Below are positions 46,108 through 57,054 of a stretch of DNA of 64,000 nt, in pieces. Both the position numbers and the translations under genes were made by a program. Each line of letters begins with the position of its first letter. Position 1 is the first letter of the stretch. The DNA comes from Phellopilus nigrolimitatus (taxonomy: Eukaryota; Basidiomycota; Agaricomycetes; Hymenochaetales; Hymenochaetaceae): positions 434,001 through 498,000 of the forward strand of contig JAJOHG010000004.1 of the NCBI GenBank assembly GCA_021029095.1, given 5' to 3'. The notes below the pieces were generated by a model that ran no database searches, was not told the DNA's origin, and saw nothing but the letters and a program-made list of their open reading frames with translations.

Positions 46108-47258
46108 CGTCAATGGAAGCCTAAGTGCTAGACCGGACGCGGAGGAGATGCATATGGGAGGACTTAAGATGGGTCTGAGTATCACACACGAATGGGAAGG
46201 CTACTTTATAAGTCTTTATTTAGTGGCTGACTGGCAGGAGGCTAACATGATCGACTTGAATGTTTGAAGCCGGATCGAGGCTGACCATTACACGTCAGAG
46301 CTCCAGGATTAGCTTTTTGCACCAGTCCTTTGATCACTTGCAGTCCGCAGCTTCATCCTTGAAGTATTCGTTAATCGAACTTTATATGGGCCATATTAAT
46401 CGGATGCCGCTTCAAGTTCCATGTTGCCTGGACTTCCGGTCGGCGAACAAAGCTTTCCCCAGAAATCGGTGACCGTAACTCGGCAGGGCTGGCACATCAG
46501 GGGTGAGGAGAGTTCGTTGTCGCTGCCACCGAATGACGTAGTGAAGATGGACCTAGCCTGTACGTACGCGAGCGGCCACCGGCATGCGGTTCCCACCTCG
46601 AATTGCTTAACTCTTTCTTTTTGACAAGCTCAACTGGTGAGTACCTTAGAGGAAGGTACAGGCCAGCTAGCCAACAGTCAATCAGACCCGAGGAACAATG
46701 TACGGGAAAGCATACTATGCTTGCAAATGGCTCTGTAACCTGATCCGTCCTCGTAACATTTCAGAACTAGGTCATAAACGTCTTTTAGCTGCGTCAACCA
46801 GTCCCGACATTTAGGCAATGATGAAAGAATTGAGTCGACCTTGAAAGGACTAGCGGGGTGAAGATATCGTTGGCACTGAAAGACAATTTGGCTGAGAATG
46901 GCTGCTGCGACTTGAAATGAATCACAACGATGCTGTAACTCTCCCAGCGTGATGATAACATTAAGTTCAATTCCCTTTTTCTAGTGCAACCCTCGTTGAA
47001 GAAGTGGAAGAGAGGGCTGCTGGCCGTATCATGCAAAACGATGAGAAGTTGGAGAGGCACGAGCTGGTCAAGTTGTAAGTTTGCAGTCGGCCATTGTCTC
47101 GTACTTTATCGTTCCGGAAATTGCCGGGCGGGACGTACACGAACGGTCACGCGTAACTCACAAATGTCGTCCGTCCGCCGCCGACCACGCAGTCTCGAGT
47201 CTCGACCGCGTCATTCTTTGTTCCATTCTCTCTTGCCGGAGGCTTAAATATTTTGACT
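46108..47258. other. Intergenic with an orphan exon-like stretch
   Basis: Divergent upstream region. At 46985-47074 a 90-bp piece is bounded by a good acceptor (TTTTTCTAG) and donor (GTAAGT) and reads EEVEERAAGRIMQNDEKLER in one frame, but no partner exons were found. Confidence 0.4.
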
Positions 47259-49505
47259 ATGGATGCCATGTCATCCTCGATTACTGCCCCGTCTCCGACA
47301 AAGAGTACAAAGGTGCGTACTTAAGTCTGGTCCGAACTACCACTACAACATACTCTGACGATACTTCCGATTCTGCAGCGTAAGATCGACGAAGCGTTAC
47401 ACAATCTGGACGACATACTACGCTCCCCGGACGAATTCATGCAACCGCCTTCCAAGAAAGTGCGCTTTCCTGGCACTTTGTACTCGACGCTTGCAAAGTA
47501 TGGTATCAAGTCATCAAAGGCTTCGACGAACATAGTATCAGAGTTAGTAGTTCACTAATGCAATGATGTCTGCGTTGACAACCTTTACTCCAGATCAACG
47601 TCTAATTTGGAAAATTCGAATATAATCAAGAGGACCGCGCCTCACCTGTCTGCCATTCTGTCTCGCGCAGCCACGAAGAAACGGAAGGCAGCACACTTGG
47701 AAGAGCTAGCTCGGGCTACCGTTTCGAACTTAAGCGCTTCGTCTCTTCATCCAGGTGCCTCCGAGTATAGACCTTCTTCTATAACATCCTTTCTGTCTCG
47801 CCTATCTACCTTCAAGCTCTCAACTTACGCCAACAAGCCGGAAGCTATAGATGCCGTCGCAGCATCCAAAGCAGGGTGGATGAATGACGGGAAAGACAGG
47901 CTTGTCTGCGGGATTTGCAGGGGCTCTTGGGTCGTTGTCTCTCGTGACGGCATGTCGAGGGATGCAGGTGCGCCAGTCATTTCATGAAAGCCTCTTGAGA
48001 CTGGTCTAACCCTAATCCAATAGCCAACACTTTACTGGAAAAACAACGTAATTACCTTGTACAGATGCATAAAGACAGGTGTCCGTGGAAAGCGCAACAA
48101 TGTGATCGTGAGTACAGTTACTCAAAATCTTCTGTTAACCTGAGCAATGACAATAATTAAATATTATCTAGCAACCATATACTGTATTCCTCTTAAATCC
48201 CCATCTTCCTTATCGAAAGAAATAAAGAGGCACGCACTGGACCTTGATGAAGATAATGCCATGGAAGGCGTAGATATCCGCCATCCTTTGGTACGACACT
48301 CGTAAACTCAGTTATGCTCTACTCTGATCTTTGATACCATTTTCAGACGTCGAGTCAAGTACAAGGGCTAATGTCTGCACTAGCTTCTGTACGGCTTACT
48401 TTCCCAGGGATAAGTATCCTAGACGATGCTCCCCCTTCGGACGCAGAAGTGATCCAGACAGAGCCTGAAATGCGACCTGAGCCTTCCCAAACCGCTGCCC
48501 TAACGTCGCTTTTTGGATGGACCTTAGTCCCTCCTGCTCCCATTTCTGATTCGCGTCCCAGCACGCCGTCTGTTTCGCGTGCTAATTCTGTTGCACCAGC
48601 TCCGTCAGTCCCGGGAACGCCTCGGCGAGTAAGCTGGAATTCGTCGGTCAGTGAAGCAGGCTCACCAGGGCCTTCTCGACCTCCTCTTTCTCGCCCCCCT
48701 GCATCCCATTTGTCTTCGATGGCGCTCAGCTTGCAGCGACATGATAGCCAAAAGGAATGCCTTCAGTGTGTGCTTTGCCAGCGCCGCATCGGGTTGTGGG
48801 CTTTCAAAAGCAATGCCACGTCCACAGGAATCTCGACGAACTCAACAGCTTCGACGGTTTCGGCTGCCACCGACGAATCAATATCCACTGCACCATCGCG
48901 GATGGCCGCTCGTAGACAGTCGCAGATGCAGATGCCAAAGCGGCAGTTTGATCTCCTGAAAGAACATCGTTCCTACTGCCCGTATGTCGTGCGTTCGACA
49001 GCCGTTCCATCGTTGCCCGCTCCCTCCACAGCCCCGACGAGCCCGAGCCCCGCGTCTCGCGCGTCTGCATCCGCTTCCAATCCGACCCGCTCAAACTCCA
49101 TTTCTTCGTTCAATTTCTCATTTGTGCCGCGCAACGCCCCGACGTACCCTTCATCGTCCGCTGCAGCCAGTGTGCTCGGTGATACGAACGTGGTCGAGGG
49201 CTGGCGCGCCGTACTGACCGTGGTATTGCGCACAGGGCTCGGGCGCAGACAGCGTCAACGCGCGAGAGCCGTGCAGACAATGACGATTGCAGAAGGCACC
49301 GAGCAAAATGAAACGCATGGAAGCGAGGCTGGGCAGGACCTACGCAGCGATGCGACAGAGGTGGATGGTATATATGCGATGGTGGAAGATGTAAAAATGC
49401 GTGGTGTGAGTACTCTTCAGTTGTTTGGATGAGTAACTGGCTAATAAGTTGGCTCACTGTTAGGGCAAGGATCTCTTGAAATATGTCAAAAGCTTATTCG
49501 CATAA
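47259..49505 (+). CDS. C3HC zinc-finger protein, NIPA/Rsm1 type
   Basis: Seven exons (47259-47312, 47379-47542, 47594-47967, 48024-48107, 48172-48290, 48347-49405, 49464-49505) encode 631 aa. The first zinc-finger unit has LVCGICRGSW (about residue 175) and VQMHKDRCPWK (about 210), split by an intron. The second, Rsm1-like unit has CLQCVLCQRRIGLWAF (about 403) and FDLLKEHRSYCPY (about 470). This is the paired C3HC layout of human NIPA and fission yeast Rsm1, nuclear proteins linked to ubiquitin ligase function and mRNA export. Long Ser/Pro-rich disordered linkers separate the units. The last exon encodes only 13 residues plus stop. Confidence 0.85.
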
Positions 49506-50610
49506 TGGTTTTTCTTGTAATTTTATTAGATGGTGTAAACAATAGACAATTTACGATGTTATGAAGAGATGTAAACTCTTTTCAGTAAGGCAAAGAAACT
49601 TCCGGCGCGAGTTGTTTTCTTTGCGGACGCGTCACGTAAATCTACCGTAAAAGACAGTGTCGCTACATGTGACTCAACGCGTCAATCACGTGAAGCCCTC
49701 GCATTTCACGAATCGCACTTTTCGTCGCCACTTCGACTGCGACGAATGAACGACATCGAACATGCTCTTTCATTTCCCTTGAAGTCTCTTCACTGTTCAG
49801 CCGCTGCTGACACACTGTGAGACGCACCACACGTCGAACTGCCAACGTTCAGAAACGTCTGAACCGTATAATTACCATTTCCTCCCTGCTGTCCTGACGG
49901 CGCCCTCTTCTAGTGAAGGACTACGTATCTATTGCGACGTTCAGACTCTCCTTCGAACTCGCTGTATGTTTCTTCCCCTTGCTAAGTCCGGCTTTATGAA
50001 GGGGAGGAAGTCGTAGGAGACAAGAGTCTTCCCGTCTGAACGCGAGATCCACCGAGCCGCGGAGGTTACATACTACACACAGCTCTTCGCCTAGTAAACA
50101 CCGCGTTTTTTTTTTCGTGCAGTCGCGGGTCATTGTACATCCGGGCTTGGCGGGATCTCGATGCACGTCGGACGAAAAAAATGGAACCTCAATCCCGTTA
50201 CGACGTACTGCTCCAAGCTGCATCCCCGGATGGATTTAGTGTCAAACAGCGGAACGAAGACGTTGATCCGTCACTTCGGACGCGGGACTATCATCGTTTA
50301 CGCAAAAGAGCCGTAAGCACGGCATCAATCACCTCTTCCATAACGCTCTTCCATTATATTTCTCGCTTTCAGACACTCCGGGCCGCGTTCCCAAACAACG
50401 TCTGAGTAATGATACAAGCAAAGGCAGACCAACCGACGCGTGCTTCGGACCGCCCAGCCACAAAAAAAAGTAATTTATAAAACGAAACAACAGAGGAAAA
50501 AGAAAGAAAGAAAAGAAAAGAAAAATTATCAAGAAGAGTTTGAGTATTAAATTCCATGCCATAATAATCCTCATCGACTTCTAAATCCCAGACAGAGTAA
50601 ACCCTACCGC
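49506..50610. other. Intergenic, no gene seen
   Basis: Convergent 3' flanks. Contains a purine-rich low-complexity stretch (about 50490-50540). Short frames such as 50133-50405 have no support. Confidence 0.6.
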
Positions 50611-52699
50611 CTACTCTGTGGCGAGGCCGAGCTTCTGGCGCGCGGCGAAGAGGATAATCTTCCCGAGGATGGAGGGCGCGAGCATCGCGGTCGGCGGAGC
50701 CATGAACATGCGCACCTTGTACATGACGGAGTCGACTGTCTTGTCCTGTGAAGCAAGGAGAACAATGAGTACGAGCAACCGGGATGGCGTTTACAACGTC
50801 GGCGACGCACCGTGCCCGCCAACTGCATCGCGAGGCTCCCGATCGCACCGGCGAGCCACTCGTCGCTGTTCTTCTCGCCCTTCACCGGCGTCGTGGTGTC
50901 CCACTGGTAGTCCGTCGGCTTCGTGCCATCCCAGATGTGCTGTATCTTGTCCACGTGCATTGTGAAGAAACTGCGCCCGAAGTCGCTCGAGATCTTCGTC
51001 GCGCGCGCGTAGCGTGCGGTGCGGAGCATGGCATCGAGCGCGACGGCGCCGATGGTCGCCTTCGAGCATCCTTGTCTGTGGAAGAAAGAAAAGCATATGT
51101 TAGCTTCGAAGTTGGACCGGGCCGCTTTACGAAAACTTACCCAAAAGTCGGATTCACGCGCATGACCGAGTCGCCGATGGCGATGAAGTTGGAGGGGATG
51201 AAGGGCGCGCGCTCGAAGTGGACCCAGGAGAGGCCGGGGTATCGCCCGGTGGCGACCGACGCCAGATGCCTGTACTCAAGGAGGGCGTCCACGAACGGGT
51301 AGATCCAGTCGGGGCAGCGGTGGTGGTCGACTTCGAGCGCCTTGAACCAGTTCTTGATGTCGTCGAAGTCGAGGGGGAGCGGCGGCTCGCCCCAGCCGCC
51401 GAAGGCGAGCTCGATGCGGTGGCCCTCGATGCGGTTGATCATGTACAGCTTGCGCTCGACGCCGGGCACGGGCATGTATGTGTACATCCACGTGTTGCGC
51501 GCGTAGCCGCCCGGGATGGGCAGCCGCGCGCGCGCCTCGGGCGGCACGTAGAAACGGAAGCGGATGTAGCGCTGCTTCGTGTTGTACTCGACGCGCAGGT
51601 CGTCCCACGGGAGCGCGCCCGCGGGGACGAGCCGCTGGAGGGCGTCTGCGTGCGCGGGCTCGTTGGCGATACGGCGGATCCACTTGAGGCCGGCCTGGGT
51701 GCCGCCCGTGCAGTCTATAAAAAAAGATGAGCTTCGCGAAAAAAAAAAGCTTATTACACGAGAGAAAACTTACCGATGACTAGAGTTGCCGGGACGTTCT
51801 CTTCGGCACCTTCAGCGGCGCGGACAGTGACGGAAGACAGGGTCGTCGGGTCGCCAGGGATGGTTTTCACGCCGGTAGCCGTGCCTACGACCGAACGGAT
51901 GCGCTTCGAGGAATTCAGCACGAGGCGCCGGAGGACACGCTCATACATCTCGCGGGTCATGAAGAAGCACTGAGGGTAATTGCCATCGGGGTACTCGTCC
52001 TTCGGGAGCTTCATAATCTCCTTGCCGTACGAATGAACGTTGACTTCGAGGGGGACGATGCTGGACACGCCATACGTGAGCAGATCATTGCCTAAAGGTT
52101 CGGACGGCCACCTACCGTGCATCCGAGCTTTTGATCTCCTCATCAGCGTCCGGGAAGAGCTTCCGGAGGGCGTCGAGCGCTATAGGCTGAAAGGCTAAAA
52201 ATGAACATTGCTTTAGTAAAATGATACGGTTTTGAGAGGACGGACGCTTCTTACTGTGGTCGGCGTCGTACTGCATTACACGTGTGCGGACGTGCTCTCG
52301 GCTGGATTCGACGTACTCGCCCGCCTTATCGCAGGTATTGCTCTGGCCCTCCTCGGTGTGCACCCAAGCCTCAGGCTCAACGATTAAGACGTCTTCAAAA
52401 TGATCCGCCGCAATCCGGGCTGTCCACAGTCCTGCAATACTGTCTTGGGCGTCAGCACAAATATACAAATGGCATGGAGGGAAGGGGGCCAAAGGGACTG
52501 ACCTTCCGCCGCAGATGACTGCTGTACCCTTGATTCGATTCTGCTCCGTGCGGGCCTTACCAAGGTTGTCGACATCATGAAGGACGGTGAACTTGCGAGT
52601 GAAGAAGCGGTTAAGGTAGGAGCCACAGACGCGCCAGGCGATGAGGATGATTGGGAGTGCACACGCACCCGCAGCAAGCTGTGGGGGTACGGATTGCAT
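50611..52699 (-). CDS. Membrane-anchored FAD-dependent monooxygenase-like protein
   Basis: Seven exons (52699-52503, 52439-52255, 52194-52116, 52060-51774, 51714-51141, 51075-50811, 50745-50611) encode 573 aa. An N-terminal hydrophobic anchor (about residues 7-25) precedes the nucleotide-binding segment VICGGSIAGL (GxGxxG type, formed across the first splice site) and LIVEPEAW, where the acidic residue would hold the FAD ribose. The second FAD motif, AIGDSVMRVNPTFGQG (about 427-442), is also completed by splicing. This is the layout of class A flavoprotein monooxygenases (p-hydroxybenzoate hydroxylase fold). The substrate is unknown. It is not squalene epoxidase as far as I can judge, because its middle domain does not match. 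Divergent from the STK16-like kinase gene. Confidence 0.85.
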
Positions 52700-53203
52700 G
52701 GTGGGTACGGACAAAAGACCGACATGTTTACATGCAGTATAAATACGAAAGGAAGAGGACAATCAGGGATGCAGCCGAAGGGGCTTCGAAAGCGATATCT
52801 CGAAAGTCATGGAAGCAAGTTAGGCGGATAGTAACTAATGCGCAGGGGCGCGTGCATGAGATGCATCGGACTGTAACCGCTTGGACGAAGCAACGAAGCC
52901 TGTCCTCCAGGAACAAGTTCGGGTGAGACTGGGAAGTTGTAGAGACTTGATCAGAGAAGAAGAAGTTGGGGATTTCATAAGAGGAGATTGTGTTGTCTGA
53001 CCGGAAAGCCAGCAGCTCCGGGGACAGGGAACTGTAGGAAAGTGCAGGGAGCTTGTTGAGCTTGGGATTGCTTCTGGTCGGAAGAAGCTAGCCGGAGGCT
53101 AAGAAGACTGATGGATCACGCGAGGCTGCTGACGTGAGCGCGTCTGACTTTGAACCGGCATCTAGCCCGCTTGCAGCAGCACACATACCATACTCCATGT
53201 CCG
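52700..53203. promoter_or_regulatory. Divergent promoter, FAD enzyme / kinase
   Basis: About 500 bp between two start codons. No gene seen. Confidence 0.5.
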
Positions 53204-55128
53204 ATGTCTTTACCTCTTCAGCTCCTCGTCGTCCTCGATGGTCTCAAGGAGCGCGCAAAGGATGCCGCATGGGCGCTCTCCTCTTGCCTCTGCCACCCCT
53301 CCGTCAAACTGAAGATCAACGGCCGCACATGTCTGTCGTTCTCTTCGCGTTTTCTTTCGTGTCGTTCGTTGACTCTCCTGCCCGGCAGTTAAGATTGTAA
53401 AGGTTCTTGGAGAGGGCGGCTTCTCCTTCGTCTACCTTGCCCAGGATGAAGCTAGTGCCGTATGTCCTTGTGATCCTTATCTGAAACGCGTCCGTGTCAT
53501 TCAGCTCCGCACGTTCTAGCGCCAGTTTGCGTTGAAGAAGATTCGCTGTCCCACGGGCTCGGAGGGCGTAAAGGAGGCCATGAGAGAAGTCGAGGCTTAC
53601 AGGCGCTTCAAGTATGTATGCCAACACTACTATCTCTACAATCATACATACTTGCAACGTGTTTCTGATCGTATTCCAGGCATCCTAATATCATTCGCAT
53701 TCTGGTATGGTCTCTCCCTAGCCATACGTTTCATGCACAGCCTCAGATCTATCTAGGACTCCGCCGTGGTCCAGGACGTTGACGGAGACGGGAAGATCGT
53801 CTACCTCTTCCTACCGCTATACAAGGCACGTGAAACATATCGCGGACTTGACATACATCCTTACTTCCGTTTCTAATTATTGCTCTTCCAGCGCGGCAAC
53901 TTTCAAGACGCCATCAACGCCCACCTCATCAATGGCACGCACTTCTCGGAGACCGAAATGCTCCGCCTCTTTCGCGGGACATGCGAAGCCGTGCGCGCCA
54001 TGCACACCTACCGCGCATCCAAGGCCAGCCAGAACCACGCCCAGAGCCGGCCGTCCTCTTCGCGCCAGCCGGAACGCATACCCGCGTCTGCACGTCCCCG
54101 CTCGAAGCAGAACGGCGCGCGCGGCGGGCCGGTCCCGCAGCACGACAGCGACGAGGAAGACGACGACGACGCGATGCTGCCGCACCCGGAGGGCGACAAC
54201 GACGCCGGGTACAGTTACGAGAACGACGCCGGGTCGAGTGTCCCGCTCGTGACGAAGCACGTGGTCGAGGACGATGGTGACGTGGTATTTGACGGGGACC
54301 AGGAGTTGGCAAACCATGGTCTCCAGAACGGAGAGGGCGACCCCAGTCAAATGGAGCTCGTCCCATACGCGCATCGGGACCTGAAGCCGGGGTGCGCTTT
54401 TCTGTCTTCCTTTCTCGTGCTTCATCCTGACTGGCCGGCCCGTGAAGGAATGTCATGATCTCCGATGACGGCCAGCCCGTCCTCATGGACTTTGGCAGTG
54501 CGCTGCGGGCGCGGATAAAAATCGAAAATCGCCAGCAGGCGTTGCTGCAACAGGTAAAGTGTCTCCGTGCCTCTGGCCCCTTTCCCACAGCGGGCTTATT
54601 GTGTGTGCTGCATGGCAGGACATAGCCGCAGAGCAGAGCACGATGGCGTATCGCGCCCCCGAGCTCTTCGACGTGAAGACCGGCGTTACCCTTGACGAAA
54701 AGGTCGACATCTGGGTGCGTCCGCAGCGCTTCCTTCTCTTCGCGCGCCCGAAGAGCTTTGTTTGGAACACCGATGCTGACATCCGTACAAGTCGCTGGGC
54801 TGCATGCTCTTCGCGCTCGCGTACCTGCACTCGCCCTTCGAGACGCTCGCGACGACGGAGCAGGGCGGGTCGATCGCGATGGCGGTGATGAACGCGCAGT
54901 ACAAGCACCCGCGCGAGTCCGCGTACTCGCAGGGCCTGCGCGACCTCGTCGATGCTATGCTGAAGGCAGACCCGAAGCAGCGGCCAGATATTCACCAGGT
55001 ATGTAAAGATTATTGTTCCGTTGATGGAACGATACTAACCGGCCGCCTTTCTAACCGGCCGCCTTTCTTTTCTTCCTTATGTGCAGGTGATCGAGCAGAC
55101 GGACAGCGTGTTGCGAAATCTTGTGTAG
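53204..55128 (+). CDS. STK16: Serine/threonine kinase, STK16/Env7 family
   Basis: Ten exons (53204-53330, 53389-53459, 53520-53611, 53680-53704, 53757-53825, 53892-54391, 54448-54553, 54619-54714, 54792-54998, 55087-55128) encode 444 aa. Kinase landmarks are the glycine loop LGEGGFSFVY (about 50), FALKKI lysine, HRDLKPGNVM (about 290), MDFGSAL (DFG, about 307), MAYRAPELF and DIWSLGCMLFALAY. The AAEQSTMAYRAPE segment is typical of STK16, a membrane-associated NAK-family kinase of the Golgi or vacuole (yeast Env7). A roughly 110-residue acidic, disordered insertion separates the VRAMH helix from HRD. The fifth intron (53826-53891) uses a GC donor, required to give YK|RGNFQ. Confidence 0.92.
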
Positions 55129-55280
55129 ATTGTGCCATTTTGTTGTAGTGTTTGCTTTCCTATTGTTTTGCGCCTTCACTTATGGACCGGCTCTCGTACT
55201 TACAATATTCATGGACACGCCGCGGATCCTTTCTCATGAGATAAATTCCCAGAACTCCAGATGTGGAAGAATTAAGTGCG

Positions 55281-56855
55281 CTAGTCAAAGATCACTAAAT
55301 CCTTCTCCGTCTGAGCGCCTTTTCGTTTCCGTTTACCGCCTGATTGCTGCACTTCTAAGTCCCCTCTTTTCCCCTTCCTCCCTCCTCTTTTCAACGCGGC
55401 AACCTCCGGCTTCCCGCCAGGCTTCCCGGACTTCCGTGCACTTGCACCACCACCACCGCCACCGCCCTGCTCGCCTCCGTCAAAGTACCGAGCGAAAGCT
55501 TTTTTCTTTGGCCGTGCAACCGCAGTGCCATCAGCGGCTGCCGCCTTCCCGTTTTTGCTTTTTTTCTTGCCTTTCTTGTCTTTCGGAGGCCGCGGCTGCG
55601 AAGGAGCGAGCGGCGTAGCGGTGCTCGGGCTGTTGCCACTTGTTTTAGCGTTTCTTTTTGATGATGAGGATGATAGGGATGAAGATGACTTTGTCTTCTT
55701 CGGTGGCGGGGGGTGATCGGTGTCGTCCGCAGCTTCGTCAGCTTCTGCCCTCTCCTTCTTCACCTTCGTCTTTTTTGTTTTGACCTTCGGAGGAGCAGTC
55801 TCGGCGTCCAGTTTCTCCTCCTCGTCGCCGGTCGCTCCACCGTTAGCCTTGCCTTTCGCCTTCGATGGCTTCGCCCGCTTGACTTTTGCGGCTGGCGCAG
55901 CGGCGTCGGCGTTCTCTCTGTCGGCGGGCGCCTCCTTCGCCACCTTCCGTTTTTTCTGCGGCCTCTCGGAGACAGCTTCATCGCGCTCGGAGCCAGACGC
56001 ATCAGCGCCCCCTTCCGCTTCCTTTTTTTCACGCTGCTGTTTTTTCCGCTCGATGATCTGTTTGATGGCCTCGCGCTTCTTCTTGATTGCGTCGAGTTTC
56101 GTTTTCTATGTAAATAACATGATAAACTAGAGAAAGACGCAACGTGTAAGATTTGGCACGTACACGCTTGAACGCGCGGTGCGATATGCCCTCATCGGTC
56201 GCGGGCGGCAGCGCCGACGCCTTTTGCGAGATTGCAGCTGCGACACGCCTCGGGTCCTTGGACTGGTATTTTCGGGTCTGCGCTAGCTCGCAGAATTTTC
56301 CGAACCGTCGGACGTGGGCCTGAGCAATAAAAAGGCACGCAGAGATATCTTAAGTGTGTTGTTTCTGCAAGACGAGATGAAGACGACGGGCGAGCTTACC
56401 CCAGACCCGACGTGCACCTCCACCATCTTGCTGTTCTTGAGCAGCTTCTTCGGGCACGCTATGCACGCGCGCACGTCCGGGTCGAGCGAGACGCGGTAGA
56501 CGGGGTTTTGCACGGCGTCGGCGAGCGCCATGGGCGGGTCGTCGGCGGGCTCCGCGTCGAGGTCGAGGCCCTCCTCGTCGCTCGCGTCCTCGTCCTCCGA
56601 TCCGCCGGCGCCTGCCGCGAGCCACTCCGTCTTCATTTCCGCGTCGCTGCCGCCGCTCCCAAAGTCCCCGTCGAGCGCGCTGTCATCGTCGCTCGCGTCT
56701 GAGTCCGCTTCTGAGTCCGAGTTTGAGTTTGAGTCCGAGTCCGACTCGTCGCTGTCGGTGTCGTGCATGCCGAGCACCTGCTTCATCTCCTCGTCAAGCC
56801 CGAGCTCATCATCGCGCTCCTGCTTCTTCTGCTTCTTCGTTATTCTTTTGAACAT
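55281..56855 (-). CDS. Nucleolar-type protein with C2H2 finger and Lys-rich tail
   Basis: Exons 56855-56400, 56319-56164 and 56105-55281 encode 478 aa. The N-terminus (MFKRITKKQKKQERDDE) leads into a long Ser/Asp repeat acidic region. Then comes a matrin/U1-like zinc finger, CIACPKKLLKNSKMVEVH followed by VGSGAHVRRF, with the last His supplied by exon 2. The second half is Lys/Ala/Ser-rich, ending GGRKGKRGDLEVQQSGGKRK. This pattern is common in nucleolar ribosome-assembly factors, so that role is likely but not shown. Divergent from CYP51, with a 199-bp gap between start codons. Confidence 0.75.
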
Positions 56856-57054
56856 ACTCGCGGAAGTAGCAAGTGAGCGAGTAAATAGACGAGCAGTGAT
56901 TCGTCCAAATTTCGTCGTACGGTCGCCGCTGGGCAAGTTCCCACGGCTGGTTATTCTTCGTGGTCTGACTTTTTCGGTCTCGTATAAGTATAGAACGTGC
57001 TCAGCTGTGCACTCTCCCACCTTCTCCTCGTCCACGTCCACACGACGAGCAGCG
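56856..57054. promoter_or_regulatory. Bidirectional promoter, nucleolar protein / CYP51
   Basis: A 199-bp spacer between divergent start codons. TCGTATA occurs at 56980-56986, overlapping a TATA-like TATAAGTATA about 65 bp before the CYP51 ATG. TCGTATA is the core sterol response element bound by Upc2/Ecm22 in ascomycete yeasts; use of this element in basidiomycetes is not established. Confidence 0.45.

Noticed and set aside
50369..50848. 159-codon minus-strand frame beside the FAD enzyme
   Set aside because: Reads through the last intron of the FAD enzyme gene in a different frame; a shadow.
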